Of a DNA stretch of 64,000 nucleotides, positions 19,200 through 27,425 are shown one piece after another. The notes beneath the pieces are model-generated. The model saw only the letters and a list, made by a program, of their open reading frames with translations, had not been told where the DNA came from and did no database searches. Location of the stretch: the NCBI GenBank assembly GCA_035448545.1, contig DAOTJE010000008.1, positions 118,543 through 182,542 of the forward strand. Reading direction: 5' to 3'. The DNA comes from Anaerobaca sp035448545. Lineage in GTDB: Bacteria > Planctomycetota > Phycisphaerae > Sedimentisphaerales > Anaerobacaceae. Both the position numbers and the translations under genes were made by a program. How positions within the stretch are numbered: position 1 is the first letter of the stretch; each line of letters starts with the position of its first letter.

Positions 19200-19280
19200 C
19201 ACTATCGGGGTCGATCGTTCGGCCAGCCCTGGGGATTTCCGTGCGCCGCCGGGTCGGCGGCCAATGAAGGGTCGATAATC

Positions 19281-21308
19281 ATGGGCGAATTGCGGCTTTC
19301 CGGCCTGTCGACGGGTATTGACACCGAGACACTGGTCAAGCAATTGGTTGCGATTGAAGGGCAACGGCGCGACAAGTACGTCGAACGTAAAGAGACGTGG
19401 GACGATCGCCGGGAGGCCCTGAACACACTGGAAACGAAGTTACAGGCATTGCAGAAGGCCGCCGAGGACCTCTCCGACGCCAAGAAGCTCCGTTCCTTCG
19501 GAACCAAGACCAGCGACGAAGATATTCTTTCGGCCGAATCGTCCAATACGGCCTATGAGGGCAGCCATTCCGTCGTGGTGAACCGTCTGGCGAATGCGGA
19601 ACGGTGGGTGCACACCAGCGGCCTGGAGTATGCCGAGAGCCTCGTCGGCGCCGGCACGTTCATCTTCTCGTACAACAACGAGGAGATGGTTGTTACCACC
19701 ACCGAGGAAACGACGCTCGAAGACCTCGTGGGGCTGATCAACAACGACGCCAGCAACCCGGGCGTGACCGCGAACCTCCTGTTCTACAATGACGCCTATC
19801 ATCTCGTGCTGAACGGCAACGACGCCGGCTCGGACTACGAGATCAAGATCAACACCAGTAACACCGAGGTGTGGCAAATGGCTTCGGCCCTGACCGTGGG
19901 GGGCGAAAACGTCGCCCTGTCCGATAAGATCCACAAGCTTGATCAGTTCAGCGGTACTCTGGCCGGAGACGAGTCCATCACCATCTCGGGCACCATGCAC
20001 GACGGCACGCCGGTCAACCACACGCTGTACGTAAACGAACATACAACCCTGGATCATCTCCTTGGGGAGATCAACGACGCCTTTGCAGGTACCGCGACGG
20101 CGGCGTTGGTCAATGGTCAGATTCGACTGACCAGCCACACCAGCGGCACCAGTCAGATGACGCTCAGCCTTTCGTACAATCCCGGTTCGGGCTCCACGAC
20201 CCTGAACCTGCCGGCGATCAGCCGGTTCACGCAGGGGGGCAGCGTGACGGCCAGCCTGGCCGGCTTTGCGGCCGCCGATTTCGTCGAAACGCAGTCCGCC
20301 CAGGATTCTCAGATCAAGGTGGATGGCTTCCCTTCAGGCGCCGACGAATGGATCAGCCGCAGCTCGAACACGATCGACGACGTCATCGCCGGCGTGACGC
20401 TGCACCTGCACGATACCGGGACCGTACAAGTGAGCCTGACCCGCGACACCGAGGCGGTCAAGGACAAGCTCCAGAAGTGGGTGGACGCCTACAACGACGT
20501 GGTCGCGTTCGTGGACGAGAACACCGGATACGACAGCGTGACGAAGACCGCGGGCCTCCTGATGAGCGACTCCACGGTTACGAGCATAGCCAACAAGCTG
20601 CGTCTGCCCCTGGTCCAGCGGACCGGCGGTTTTGTCATGAACGTGGACAGCTTCCTCATGCCGGGACAGATCGGTCTCGAACTCGACCGGGACGGCTTGC
20701 TCTCGCTGGATTCGACGGCGTTCGACGAGGCGATCGCGAAGGACTACATGGGTGTGCTTGCTCTGATTGGGGCCGACAAGACGGGCACCTCCGACAGCAA
20801 CGTGATTCAGTTCTACAGCGCGTCGAGCAAGAATACGCAGGGCGGGACGTACAGCGTGCAGGTCACGGTTTCCGGAGGAGCCATTACCAGCGCCCAGATC
20901 AAGCCGGAAGGCGAATCCGCCTTTCGGGATGCGATCGTGACCGGCAATATCGTCACAGGGGACCGCACGTTCAGCAGCGAAGGGATTCCGCTGTATCCGG
21001 AAAACGGTCTGGTGCTCAGCGTTGACCTCAGCCAGGACGGCACCTTCAACGCCACCGTCCGCGTCAAGCAGGGATTCACCGGCGCGATGGAGGACATACT
21101 CGAACAGTTCCTGAAGCCTACGAACGGATGGCTGACGGTGGATCAGAAATCGGTCGATGCGCAGATTGAGAGCCTGGAGGACCGCATCGCGAAGGAGGAA
21201 GACCGCCTTTCGCGCGTGGAAGCACGCCTTGTTGCGAAGTACGCGCGGCTGGAGAAGACTCTGACGATGATCCAGAGCCAGATAGCGGGCTTGCTGTCGA
21301 ACCAGTAG
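19281..21308 (+). CDS. fliD: Flagellar filament capping protein FliD (675 aa)
   Basis: The N-terminus LSGLSTGIDTETLVKQLVAI is the canonical FliD_N signature (SGLxTGID then a hydrophobic LV). The C-terminal 60 residues form a heptad-rich coiled coil (IESLEDRIAKEEDRLSRVEA) as in the FliD_C domain. FliD forms the cap at the filament tip and guides flagellin polymerisation. ATG 19281 is preceded by AAGGG at a nine-base distance. The gene is in the same direction as the modification cluster and 126 bases after it, and converges on flhB. At 675 residues it is longer than enterobacterial FliD, with the extra length in the variable middle part. Confidence 0.95.
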   Translation: MGELRLSGLSTGIDTETLVKQLVAIEGQRRDKYVERKETWDDRREALNTLETKLQALQKAAEDLSDAKKLRSFGTKTSDEDILSAESSNTAYEGSHSVVVNRLANAERWVHTSGLEYAESLVGAGTFIFSYNNEEMVVTTTEETTLEDLVGLINNDASNPGVTANLLFYNDAYHLVLNGNDAGSDYEIKINTSNTEVWQMASALTVGGENVALSDKIHKLDQFSGTLAGDESITISGTMHDGTPVNHTLYVNEHTTLDHLLGEINDAFAGTATAALVNGQIRLTSHTSGTSQMTLSLSYNPGSGSTTLNLPAISRFTQGGSVTASLAGFAAADFVETQSAQDSQIKVDGFPSGADEWISRSSNTIDDVIAGVTLHLHDTGTVQVSLTRDTEAVKDKLQKWVDAYNDVVAFVDENTGYDSVTKTAGLLMSDSTVTSIANKLRLPLVQRTGGFVMNVDSFLMPGQIGLELDRDGLLSLDSTAFDEAIAKDYMGVLALIGADKTGTSDSNVIQFYSASSKNTQGGTYSVQVTVSGGAITSAQIKPEGESAFRDAIVTGNIVTGDRTFSSEGIPLYPENGLVLSVDLSQDGTFNATVRVKQGFTGAMEDILEQFLKPTNGWLTVDQKSVDAQIESLEDRIAKEEDRLSRVEARLVAKYARLEKTLTMIQSQIAGLLSNQ

Positions 21309-21352
21309 TCGCTGGCCGGGAGGGGCAGCGCAGTTTCCACCGCCGGCTCATA

Positions 21353-22429
21353 TTACCGTCGAGCCCTTCGATTCTGACGCAACCGGTAGATCATCGCCAG
21401 GACTTCCGCCACCGCCATGTAGAGCGATTCCGGTATGCGTTGTCCCGGCTGGACGGAGGCGTAGATGGCGCGGGCCACTTCCGGCCGGCGGACGATCGGA
21501 ACTCCGTAGGAGCGTCCGATGGTGATGATCTTCTGAGCCATGTGGTCGGCGCCCTTGGCCAACAGGACGGGCGCGTCCATCGTCTTGGCTTCATACTGCA
21601 GCGCGACCGCCACGTGCGTCGGGTTCACCAGGATCACGCTGGCCTTGGGCACCTCGCGCGTCAGACGCTTCATGGACATCTGAATCTGAATACGCCGGAT
21701 GCGACCCTTGACTTCCGGCGATCCTTCGCTGTCCTTGCGTTCCTGTTTGACCTCCTGCCGGGTCATCTTGAGTTCTTGAATATACTGCCATTTCTGATAG
21801 ATCGCATCGGCCAGCCCGAGGACGAGGATCGCGATACCCACCCGAATCCCGAGGCCGAAGGTCATGGAGGCGATGGCCCCAATCAACTGCGAGGACCAGG
21901 CCCAGCGGAGAGCGGCCATGGTCTCCAGTTTATCCCGCAGATAGAGCCAGACGATCAGACCGACGGCAAACAGCTTGGCAATGCTGCTGATCAGGTGAAC
22001 GAGCGAGCGCACGTTACCGAATCGCTGCAGCGCGGAGACCGGATTGATGGCCTCCCATTTGAACCCAATGGCTCCGGCACTGAACGTCACGCCGCCGATG
22101 GCAATGCTCGCGGCGATCCCGGCCACACTGATGGCGGTCAGGATGGGCAGCATGATGACGACCGCCTCGAGAATGTTGGCGTTCAGGTAGGCCGCAAACG
22201 TCGTGGCGTCGGCCAGAGGGGCGGTCTGGCCGGACACGCTGGTCTCGATCTGTCCCTTGAACCAGCGAAGCAGGCCGGGCGCCAGCAGGGCGACGCTGAC
22301 AAACAGCGCGACCAGTGTGACCGCCGAGCCCAGATCCTGACTCTGCGGGACCTGGCCCTTCTCGCGGGCCTTCCCCAGCCTTCGCGGGGTCGGTTGTTCT
22401 GTCCTTTCGGCAGCGGGCTTTTCGGCCAT
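21353..22429 (-). CDS. flhB: Flagellar export switch protein FlhB (358 aa)
   Basis: An inner-membrane protein of the type III export gate with four hydrophobic segments in the first 220 residues and a cytoplasmic C-terminal domain. The NPTHVAVAL motif is the autocleavage site (N-P-T-H) that switches export from rod/hook to filament substrates. The N-terminus EKPAAERTEQPTPRRLGKAREKG is the standard FlhB lead-in. It is the last gene of the - strand flagellar run, 90 bases after fliR. A 9-bp inverted repeat (22447-22455 with 22501-22509) lies in that gap. No flhA follows in this window. Confidence 0.97.
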   Translation of the reverse strand: MAEKPAAERTEQPTPRRLGKAREKGQVPQSQDLGSAVTLVALFVSVALLAPGLLRWFKGQIETSVSGQTAPLADATTFAAYLNANILEAVVIMLPILTAISVAGIAASIAIGGVTFSAGAIGFKWEAINPVSALQRFGNVRSLVHLISSIAKLFAVGLIVWLYLRDKLETMAALRWAWSSQLIGAIASMTFGLGIRVGIAILVLGLADAIYQKWQYIQELKMTRQEVKQERKDSEGSPEVKGRIRRIQIQMSMKRLTREVPKASVILVNPTHVAVALQYEAKTMDAPVLLAKGADHMAQKIITIGRSYGVPIVRRPEVARAIYASVQPGQRIPESLYMAVAEVLAMIYRLRQNRRARR

Positions 22430-22519
22430 CGTCGAAACCGACTATGCATCACGGAGGCTGGATGGTGGACAAGACGTTTTGTTTCTGTCCCGGTCAATCA
22501 TCCGTGATGAGTCATCCTT

Positions 22520-23263
22520 CTAAAGCGGCAGGAGCTTCGCCATCCAGCCGGCCAACTCGGTCACATATCCATGGAGAAAAGGCAGAAACGTCGCCGCCAT
22601 GATCAGCCCCAGACCGATGCGCACCGGCATGCTGATAAAGAGAATGTTCATCTCGGGAACCAGCCGCGCCAGCAGGGCCAGCGCCACCATCAGGACCATG
22701 AAGGCCGCCAGCATGGGAGCGGCCAGCCGCAGTGCCGCGATCAGCATGGCCGAGCCGGCCGTGAGCACGCCGCCGGTCAGCGTCTGCACCGTGGGGATCG
22801 TGCCGGCCGGGAAGGCGGCGTAGCTCTTCGAGAGGATCAACAGGAACAGATGGTGCCCGTCGGCGCTCAGGAACAGCAGGATGAAGATCATTTCCAGCAG
22901 GCCGCCGAGCGGCTGGCCACTCTCTCCGGTCAGCGGGTCCAGAATCTCGGCCATGGTCAAGCCCATCTCTCGCTCGATGATCTGGCCGCTGAGCTTCACC
23001 ACGGAGAACAACGAGGTGACAATCACTCCGAGGGCCAGGCCGTAGGTCGCTTCGGCAGCCAGCAGCAGCATCGCCTGGAGCGCGGAGATCTCGGCCGCGT
23101 CGATGCCGAGCGGCACGACGGCGGCGAAGAAGAGCGAAAGAACCACGGTTCCGGCCACCTTGACCTGCATCGGAATCGTCTGCCATCCGAAGACAGGAAG
23201 GATCAGAAAGAAGGCGCTGATCCGCGTCAGAACCAGGGCGAAGCCGAGCAGGATTGCGAGCAT
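22520..23263 (-). CDS. fliR: Flagellar export gate protein FliR (247 aa)
   Basis: A polytopic membrane protein with about six hydrophobic segments, beginning MLAILLGFALVLTRISAFF. The FGWQTIPMQVKVAG and EREMGLTMAEILDP segments are typical of FliR. With FliP and FliQ it makes the core of the flagellar type III export gate. ATG 23263 is used because the open frame upstream of it (to 23371) overlaps fliQ and encodes nothing FliR-like. The gene begins 13 bases after the fliQ stop. Confidence 0.95.
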   Translation of the reverse strand: MLAILLGFALVLTRISAFFLILPVFGWQTIPMQVKVAGTVVLSLFFAAVVPLGIDAAEISALQAMLLLAAEATYGLALGVIVTSLFSVVKLSGQIIEREMGLTMAEILDPLTGESGQPLGGLLEMIFILLFLSADGHHLFLLILSKSYAAFPAGTIPTVQTLTGGVLTAGSAMLIAALRLAAPMLAAFMVLMVALALLARLVPEMNILFISMPVRIGLGLIMAATFLPFLHGYVTELAGWMAKLLPL

Positions 23264-23276
23264 GGGGCCTCCGCCG

Positions 23277-23546
23277 TCAATACTTGACGTGCTGGATCTG
23301 TGCGAAGATCTCGGCAGTGAACCGCAGTGCGATCTGGAGCATCCAGCTGCCGAACAGCAGACTGACGGCACAGACGGCCAGCAGCTTCGGCACGATGGTC
23401 AGCGTCATGTCGCGAATCGACGTGACCGCCTGGAGCAGGGTGATGATGATGCCCACGGCCATGCAGGTGATCAGGATCGGCGCCGACAGGAGCAGGGCGG
23501 TCTCCAGCGTGTGTCTTCCCAGGTAAAGCACGTAGCTGCTATCCAT
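23277..23546 (-). CDS. fliQ: Flagellar export gate protein FliQ (89 aa)
   Basis: A small protein with two transmembrane helices (TALLLSAPILITCMAVGIII and KLLAVCAVSLLFGSWML) separated by the conserved loop LLQAVTSIRDMTLTIVPK. Length, topology and the TxxxxP loop are those of FliQ. It lies between fliP and fliR in the usual P-Q-R order. Confidence 0.95.
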   Translation of the reverse strand: MDSSYVLYLGRHTLETALLLSAPILITCMAVGIIITLLQAVTSIRDMTLTIVPKLLAVCAVSLLFGSWMLQIALRFTAEIFAQIQHVKY

Positions 23547-23597
23547 AGATACCAGTCCCTTTCGTCAGGGTGGTGTGGTTGCGGCCGGGGCCGGTGA

Positions 23598-24440
23598 TCA
23601 TTGGAACCCGAGGCTGAGGCTTTTGGCCAGCAGCCCCCAGCCATCGACCAGGATGAACAGGATGAGCTTGAACGGCAACGAGATCATCACCGGCGGGAGC
23701 ATCATCATGCCCGCGCTGAGAAGGACACTGGCGATGACCATGTCGATCAGCAGGAACGGGATGAACAGCAGGCACCCGATCTCGAAGGCGGTTCGGAATT
23801 CGCTGATGATGAAAGCGGGGATGACAATGTGCAAAGGGACACCCATGGGCGTGGCCGGCGGTTCGACCTTGGCCATCTGGATGAAGAGCGCCAGGTCATT
23901 GCGCCGGCTCTGACGCAGCATGAACTCCTTGATACATCCGGCGGCCGTGTCGGCGGCCTTCTTGAAGTCGATCTTGTCGGTCAGGTAGGGCTGGATCGCC
24001 TCCGTGTTGATTCTGGCATACGTCGGGGCCATCGTGTAGAGCGTTAGAAACAAGGCCAGGCCAATGACCGCCACCGTCGGTGGTATGCTCTGGGTGCTCA
24101 AGGCCCGTCGGACGAAGGACAGCACAATCACGATCCGCGTGAAAGACGTCATCATCATCAGAAGGCTCGGCAGGATCGCCAGACCGCTGAAGATGATCAC
24201 GAGCTTGACGGGCGTGGACCAGTCCCGGCCCGCCGTCTCTTTGGCGGTGGCCTTGTCGAGAACGGTTGCCAGGTCATTCAGGCTGGGCACGTTGTTCGAT
24301 GACGGAACGGTCGTCGGGTGGGATGACGTCGCGGGCAGCGGCAGCGGCGCGATCGGGCCGGCCATCTGCCCATAGGACGTTGCGACGGATGCCAGAAGAA
24401 CCAGCAGGAGCGCAGTCAGCTTGATTCGAGTCGCCCTCAT
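23598..24440 (-). CDS. fliP: Flagellar export gate protein FliP (280 aa)
   Basis: The protein starts with a cleavable signal sequence, which is unusual for inner-membrane proteins but normal for FliP. The conserved motifs follow: MMMTSFTRIVIVLSFVRRAL, LFLTLYTMAPTY, IPAFIISEFRTAFEIG and GMMMLPPVMISLPFKLILFI. FliP forms the pentameric core of the export gate. The start codon is directly adjacent to the fliO stop with no gap, which suggests coupled translation. Confidence 0.97.
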   Translation of the reverse strand: MRATRIKLTALLLVLLASVATSYGQMAGPIAPLPLPATSSHPTTVPSSNNVPSLNDLATVLDKATAKETAGRDWSTPVKLVIIFSGLAILPSLLMMMTSFTRIVIVLSFVRRALSTQSIPPTVAVIGLALFLTLYTMAPTYARINTEAIQPYLTDKIDFKKAADTAAGCIKEFMLRQSRRNDLALFIQMAKVEPPATPMGVPLHIVIPAFIISEFRTAFEIGCLLFIPFLLIDMVIASVLLSAGMMMLPPVMISLPFKLILFILVDGWGLLAKSLSLGFQ

Positions 24441-24929
24441 CTACGCACTCACGGAATTGTCGATCTCCGGCCCGGGCAAATCCAGCCAGGTGTCCCCGAC
24501 ATGGGCCAGCGCGGTGATACTCTCAGCGGTGCTGCCGATCAGCAGCCTCTGGTTGCCGATCTCCACCAGGTGCAGCGCCTTGCGCGGTCCGAGATACGTG
24601 GTCTCTACGACGCGAATCTCCTTGCCGCACGCCTTGGTGAGGTTGGGAAGCACCTTCTTGGACAGGTACAGGGCGCCGACGCCCATACCCACGACGAGCA
24701 GGACCGACAGCATCATCTTGAAGAACAGCTCTTTGCCGCCCAGGCTTGCCGACGCCTGGGGACCAGGCTGGGCGAAATTGGGATCGTTGAACACCGATCT
24801 CTGCGTCGGCCCGGCCGGGGCTGCTGCTTTCTCCTGATCCGTCGCGCGGGCGGCCAAGCCGATCAGGCCGCCGGCCACGACGACCGCCGCGAACACCACC
24901 AGGGTCTTCTTTCTTCTCAGATCGTTCAC
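24441..24929 (-). CDS. fliO: Flagellar biosynthesis protein FliO (162 aa)
   Basis: The protein has an N-terminal hydrophobic segment (TLVVFAAVVVAGGLIGLA), a second membrane segment (SVLLVVGMGVGALYLSKKV), then the small cytoplasmic domain IRVVETTYLGPRKALHLVEI followed by LLIGSTAESITAL. That domain order and motif set define FliO, which helps FliP assemble. GTG 24929 is chosen because GAGG lies five bases upstream, and because the sigma-54-like promoter at 25038-25053 falls inside the longer open frame that reaches 25121. That longer N-terminus is arginine-rich and implausible. Confidence 0.85.
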   Translation of the reverse strand: MNDLRRKKTLVVFAAVVVAGGLIGLAARATDQEKAAAPAGPTQRSVFNDPNFAQPGPQASASLGGKELFFKMMLSVLLVVGMGVGALYLSKKVLPNLTKACGKEIRVVETTYLGPRKALHLVEIGNQRLLIGSTAESITALAHVGDTWLDLPGPEIDNSVSA

Positions 24930-25019
24930 ACGGACCTCGAAATCGTTTTCGCCGGCGGGGCTCCCGAAGGAGTCTCTCTGCCGACGGCGGCGCAACACGT
25001 CCTCGTGACGGTCGGCGTG

Positions 25020-25032
25020 CCGTATCATACGG
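25020..25032. repeat. 13-base palindrome at the predicted fliO transcription start
   Basis: CCGTATCATACGG is a perfect 6-bp inverted repeat around one central base. It lies 6-18 bases downstream of the -12 element of the sigma-54-like promoter, where a bound protein would interfere with initiation. It could be an operator or chance. Confidence 0.35.
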
Positions 25033-25037
25033 GAGTG

Positions 25038-25053
25038 TGCAAACGGTGTGCCG
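25038..25053 (-). promoter_or_regulatory. Sigma-54 (RpoN)-type promoter for fliOPQR-flhB
   Basis: On the - strand the sequence reads CGGCAC-ACCGT-TTGCA. It keeps the invariant GG and GC dinucleotides of the -24/-12 elements with correct spacing, and differs from the consensus TGGCAC-N5-TTGCA at one base. Transcription would start near 25026, about 97 bases before the fliO start. Confidence 0.65.
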
Positions 25054-25176
25054 GGACCACCGGCATCCAGGAAGGGCAGGCTTTTCGAGGGCGCCAGAAG
25101 GGATGACGGCGCTCCCGACACCCGCCGGGACGGCTGAAGAATGGTCAGGTCGTTGAAAAACTTGACACGCCAGACG

Positions 25177-25947
25177 TCAAGGGCCCGACCTCAGCATGGC
25201 GATGAGAATCTGGGATTGTCCGGGATCCGGACGGTCCTGTCCTGCCCAGTTGCCGCCCGGGCCGGCTCCCCACCACAGAATGCGCCATGGGGACCTCCCT
25301 TCCGCCGCAGAGGCTCCAGGGGAACCGCTGGAAGCTCGGGCCAACTGCTCCTGGAGGAACTGTGCGACCGCCTCGGCTCGGCGGGCGGAGAGCATCCACT
25401 GCTGTTTCTCCGTTGCCTCGTCACCGGCCAGCCCCAGCACATACAGGGTGCAGGTCTCGGCGCGGAGGTTCTGCTGGAGGTCGAGGCAGTATCTCGACAG
25501 GTACTGGCGGGCCTCGTCATCGAGGGCGGCCCGGCCGGGCTGAAACCGAACGGCGGTGATCGAGAAGTCGAGCCGATGCCCGACGATCTGCGAAGGCAGC
25601 GTGGTCATCGATTGGCTGAGGTGTTCGAAGATCCGGCGGAGTTTCTCCCGGTACTCGTCCATGGTTCGGTCCGACGTCGTCTCCGGGTCCGTGGTGCGGT
25701 ACTTCACCGGGGGCGCATCGAAATCGGGGACCGGCTTGTTGCCCAGAAGGATGCCGAGGCCGCAGTAGTGAATGGCTTCCCGAAAGGAATCACGACCCTG
25801 ATTGAACAGTTCCGGGTCCTGTACGGTCGCCAGCGACAGCAGCAGGACGAAGAACGTCAGCAGCAGCGTCGTCATGTCAGAGAACGTGACGATGTAGGCC
25901 GGGACCTTCTGTTTCTCTTCCGGAGGTGATGGAATCCGCGCTCTCAA
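25177..25947 (-). CDS. Second MotB-like stator protein (256 aa)
   Basis: One N-terminal membrane helix carries the conserved proton-binding aspartate (AYIVTFSDMTTLLLTFFVLL). The C-terminal part keeps an OmpA/MotB-like helix (LSARRAEAVAQFLQEQ) but lacks the usual GHTD peptidoglycan-binding motif, and it ends in a Gly/Pro/Trp-rich tail. The start is TTG 25947, overlapping the previous motB stop as TTGA. It follows a first motB directly and shares an exact 27-base segment with it (25837-25863 and 26535-26561), so the pair arose by duplication. It is likely one of two B subunits working with the single MotA encoded upstream. Confidence 0.85.
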   Translation of the reverse strand: MRARIPSPPEEKQKVPAYIVTFSDMTTLLLTFFVLLLSLATVQDPELFNQGRDSFREAIHYCGLGILLGNKPVPDFDAPPVKYRTTDPETTSDRTMDEYREKLRRIFEHLSQSMTTLPSQIVGHRLDFSITAVRFQPGRAALDDEARQYLSRYCLDLQQNLRAETCTLYVLGLAGDEATEKQQWMLSARRAEAVAQFLQEQLARASSGSPGASAAEGRSPWRILWWGAGPGGNWAGQDRPDPGQSQILIAMLRSGP

Positions 25948-26648
25948 TTGTATGTGCTCCGTTCGAGAATGACGATCTCGACTACTCGGGACACTCCCGG
26001 GTTCAGGGCGGTCAGTCCGCTGTGCCGCAGCGTCTCGGCGTCCACGGTGGCCGCCGCAGTGATGCTCATTCGAGTCTTGGCGATGCCCTGGCCGTCCGTC
26101 AGGAATTGGGCGATCGTCCAGGCCCGGTTCAGAGCGATCTCGTCTGTGTCGTCCTGCCCCGCCTCCAGCGCATGCTCGCTGACGATTACGCGGTTGGGGA
26201 TTGCCATCAGCAGGGCCGCCACGTCGGTCAGCATCTGGCGCCCATGGCCGGAGATACGGGCTCCGCGACCCAGGAAGACATCCTCCGACGGGACCAGGAA
26301 CACCTTCTGATCCTGGAAATTGAGGAAATCCAGGCTTTCGCTCGGATTCGATTCGTATTGTCCATCGACCGTCGGTTTCTCACTGCCCTTCTCGGGTTCC
26401 TGGTTGTACATGACGCGGGGCGTGGGCAGAAACGCTTCCTTGCTCCGGGTTACGCTCAGTCCGATCGACGAAAGTCCCTCGGCAAACGCCGACTCCATCC
26501 TCTGAAAGACTTTGTTATCGAAGGAGGAGAAGCTCAGCAGCAGGACGAAGAACGTCAGCAGGAGGGTCATGCAGTCGCTGAAGGTGACCATCCATTCCGG
26601 AGCGCCCGGATCGTCTTCCTGCGGTTTCTGTTTGCCTCGGGGGGCCAT
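25944..26648 (-). CDS. motB: MotB-like stator protein (234 aa)
   Basis: The N-terminal helix EWMVTFSDCMTLLLTFFVLLLS has the stator aspartate. The C-terminal domain (HGRQMLTDVAALLMAIPNRV, then LNRAWTIAQFL and SRVVEIVILE) is an OmpA-like fold with a degenerate peptidoglycan motif. ATG 26648 is taken because it shares one base with the motA stop (TGATG). The open frame further upstream lies inside motA and is not protein-like. Together with MotA it forms the ion channel that drives rotation. Confidence 0.92.
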   Translation of the reverse strand: MAPRGKQKPQEDDPGAPEWMVTFSDCMTLLLTFFVLLLSFSSFDNKVFQRMESAFAEGLSSIGLSVTRSKEAFLPTPRVMYNQEPEKGSEKPTVDGQYESNPSESLDFLNFQDQKVFLVPSEDVFLGRGARISGHGRQMLTDVAALLMAIPNRVIVSEHALEAGQDDTDEIALNRAWTIAQFLTDGQGIAKTRMSITAAATVDAETLRHSGLTALNPGVSRVVEIVILERSTYN

Positions 26649-27418
26649 CAGACGGTTGCCTTGATCTCTTTGCGTCGGCTGTGGGAAACAAACGCCTGCA
26701 TCCTTTCGCGGACGATCGTCGGGTTGTCGCCCTGGGCGATGGAGCAGACTCCTTCCAGGATCATCTCCATGGCCAGGGATTCCTCTTTGGAGTAGATGCC
26801 GAGCTTTCCGGCCAGCGGGATGAATACGAGGTTGGAGGCAAAGGCGCCATAGAACGTTGTGATAAGAGCCACCGCCATGCCGGACCCGATCTGGTCGGGC
26901 GAACTGAGGTTCTGGAGCATCTGGACCAGACCGATGAGGGTCCCGATCATGCCGAAGGCCGGTGCGGAGGCTCCCATGAACTCGAGAATTTTCTTCCCTC
27001 CGGCGTGGCGTTCCTGGAGGTACTGAATCTCCGGCTCCAACATGTCCCGGATGGCTTCGGAATCCTGACCGTCCACGAGCAACTGAAGGCCCTTGGCGAA
27101 GAAATGATCGCTGAGTTTGCTGATTTCCGGCTCCAGTGCCAGCGTGCCGTCGCGACGGTTGATGGCCGCGAAGTTGACCATCTTCTGGACCAGTTCGGCT
27201 TGTGCCGGGATCTTGGCGATGATCGTCTTCTTGATGATCGAGAAGATGCTGAGGAACTGGGGCAGCGAGAAGTGGATCATCGTCGCACAGAGCATCCCAC
27301 CGATCGTGATGCACAGCGAGGGAATATGGAAGAAGATGGCGGCTCCACCGCCCATGATGATCGCGCCGATGATCACCACCAGTCCGAGCAGGGTTCCGAT
27401 GATGGTTGCGATGTCCAT
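26648..27418 (-). CDS. motA: Flagellar motor stator protein MotA (256 aa)
   Basis: Four transmembrane segments are visible, including MDIATIIGTLLGLVVIIGAI at the start and GMIGTLIGLVQMLQNL in the middle. The motifs PAFGMIGTLIGL and GSGMAVALITTFYGAFASNL are diagnostic of MotA/PomA/TolQ-like channel subunits. The cytoplasmic loop between helices 2 and 3 is the torque loop that contacts FliG. Length and lack of a long N-terminal extension are closer to PomA/MotA of the short type. It is followed immediately by two motB genes. Confidence 0.95.
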   Translation of the reverse strand: MDIATIIGTLLGLVVIIGAIIMGGGAAIFFHIPSLCITIGGMLCATMIHFSLPQFLSIFSIIKKTIIAKIPAQAELVQKMVNFAAINRRDGTLALEPEISKLSDHFFAKGLQLLVDGQDSEAIRDMLEPEIQYLQERHAGGKKILEFMGASAPAFGMIGTLIGLVQMLQNLSSPDQIGSGMAVALITTFYGAFASNLVFIPLAGKLGIYSKEESLAMEMILEGVCSIAQGDNPTIVRERMQAFVSHSRRKEIKATV

Positions 27419-27425
27419 GAACGCG

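Larger units (their letters stand above)
24930..25176. other. Non-coding region between motB2 and fliO
   Basis: The 247 bases between the second motB gene and fliO interrupt an otherwise packed operon. They contain the sigma-54-like element at 25038-25053 (- strand) and, over the predicted transcription start, the palindrome CCGTATCATACGG at 25020-25032. A further 6-bp inverted repeat (CTTGAC 25161-25166, GTCAAG 25176-25181) runs into the motB2 stop. Confidence 0.6.

Noticed and set aside
22447..22509. 9-bp inverted repeat between fliR and flhB
   Set aside because: The 45-base separation makes a stable hairpin less likely and there is no T tract. Noted but not called a terminator.
25944..27314. 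Long open frame of 456 codons that would extend motB far upstream
   Set aside because: The extra N-terminus lies inside motA in another frame and has no membrane or domain character. The real start is ATG 26648.
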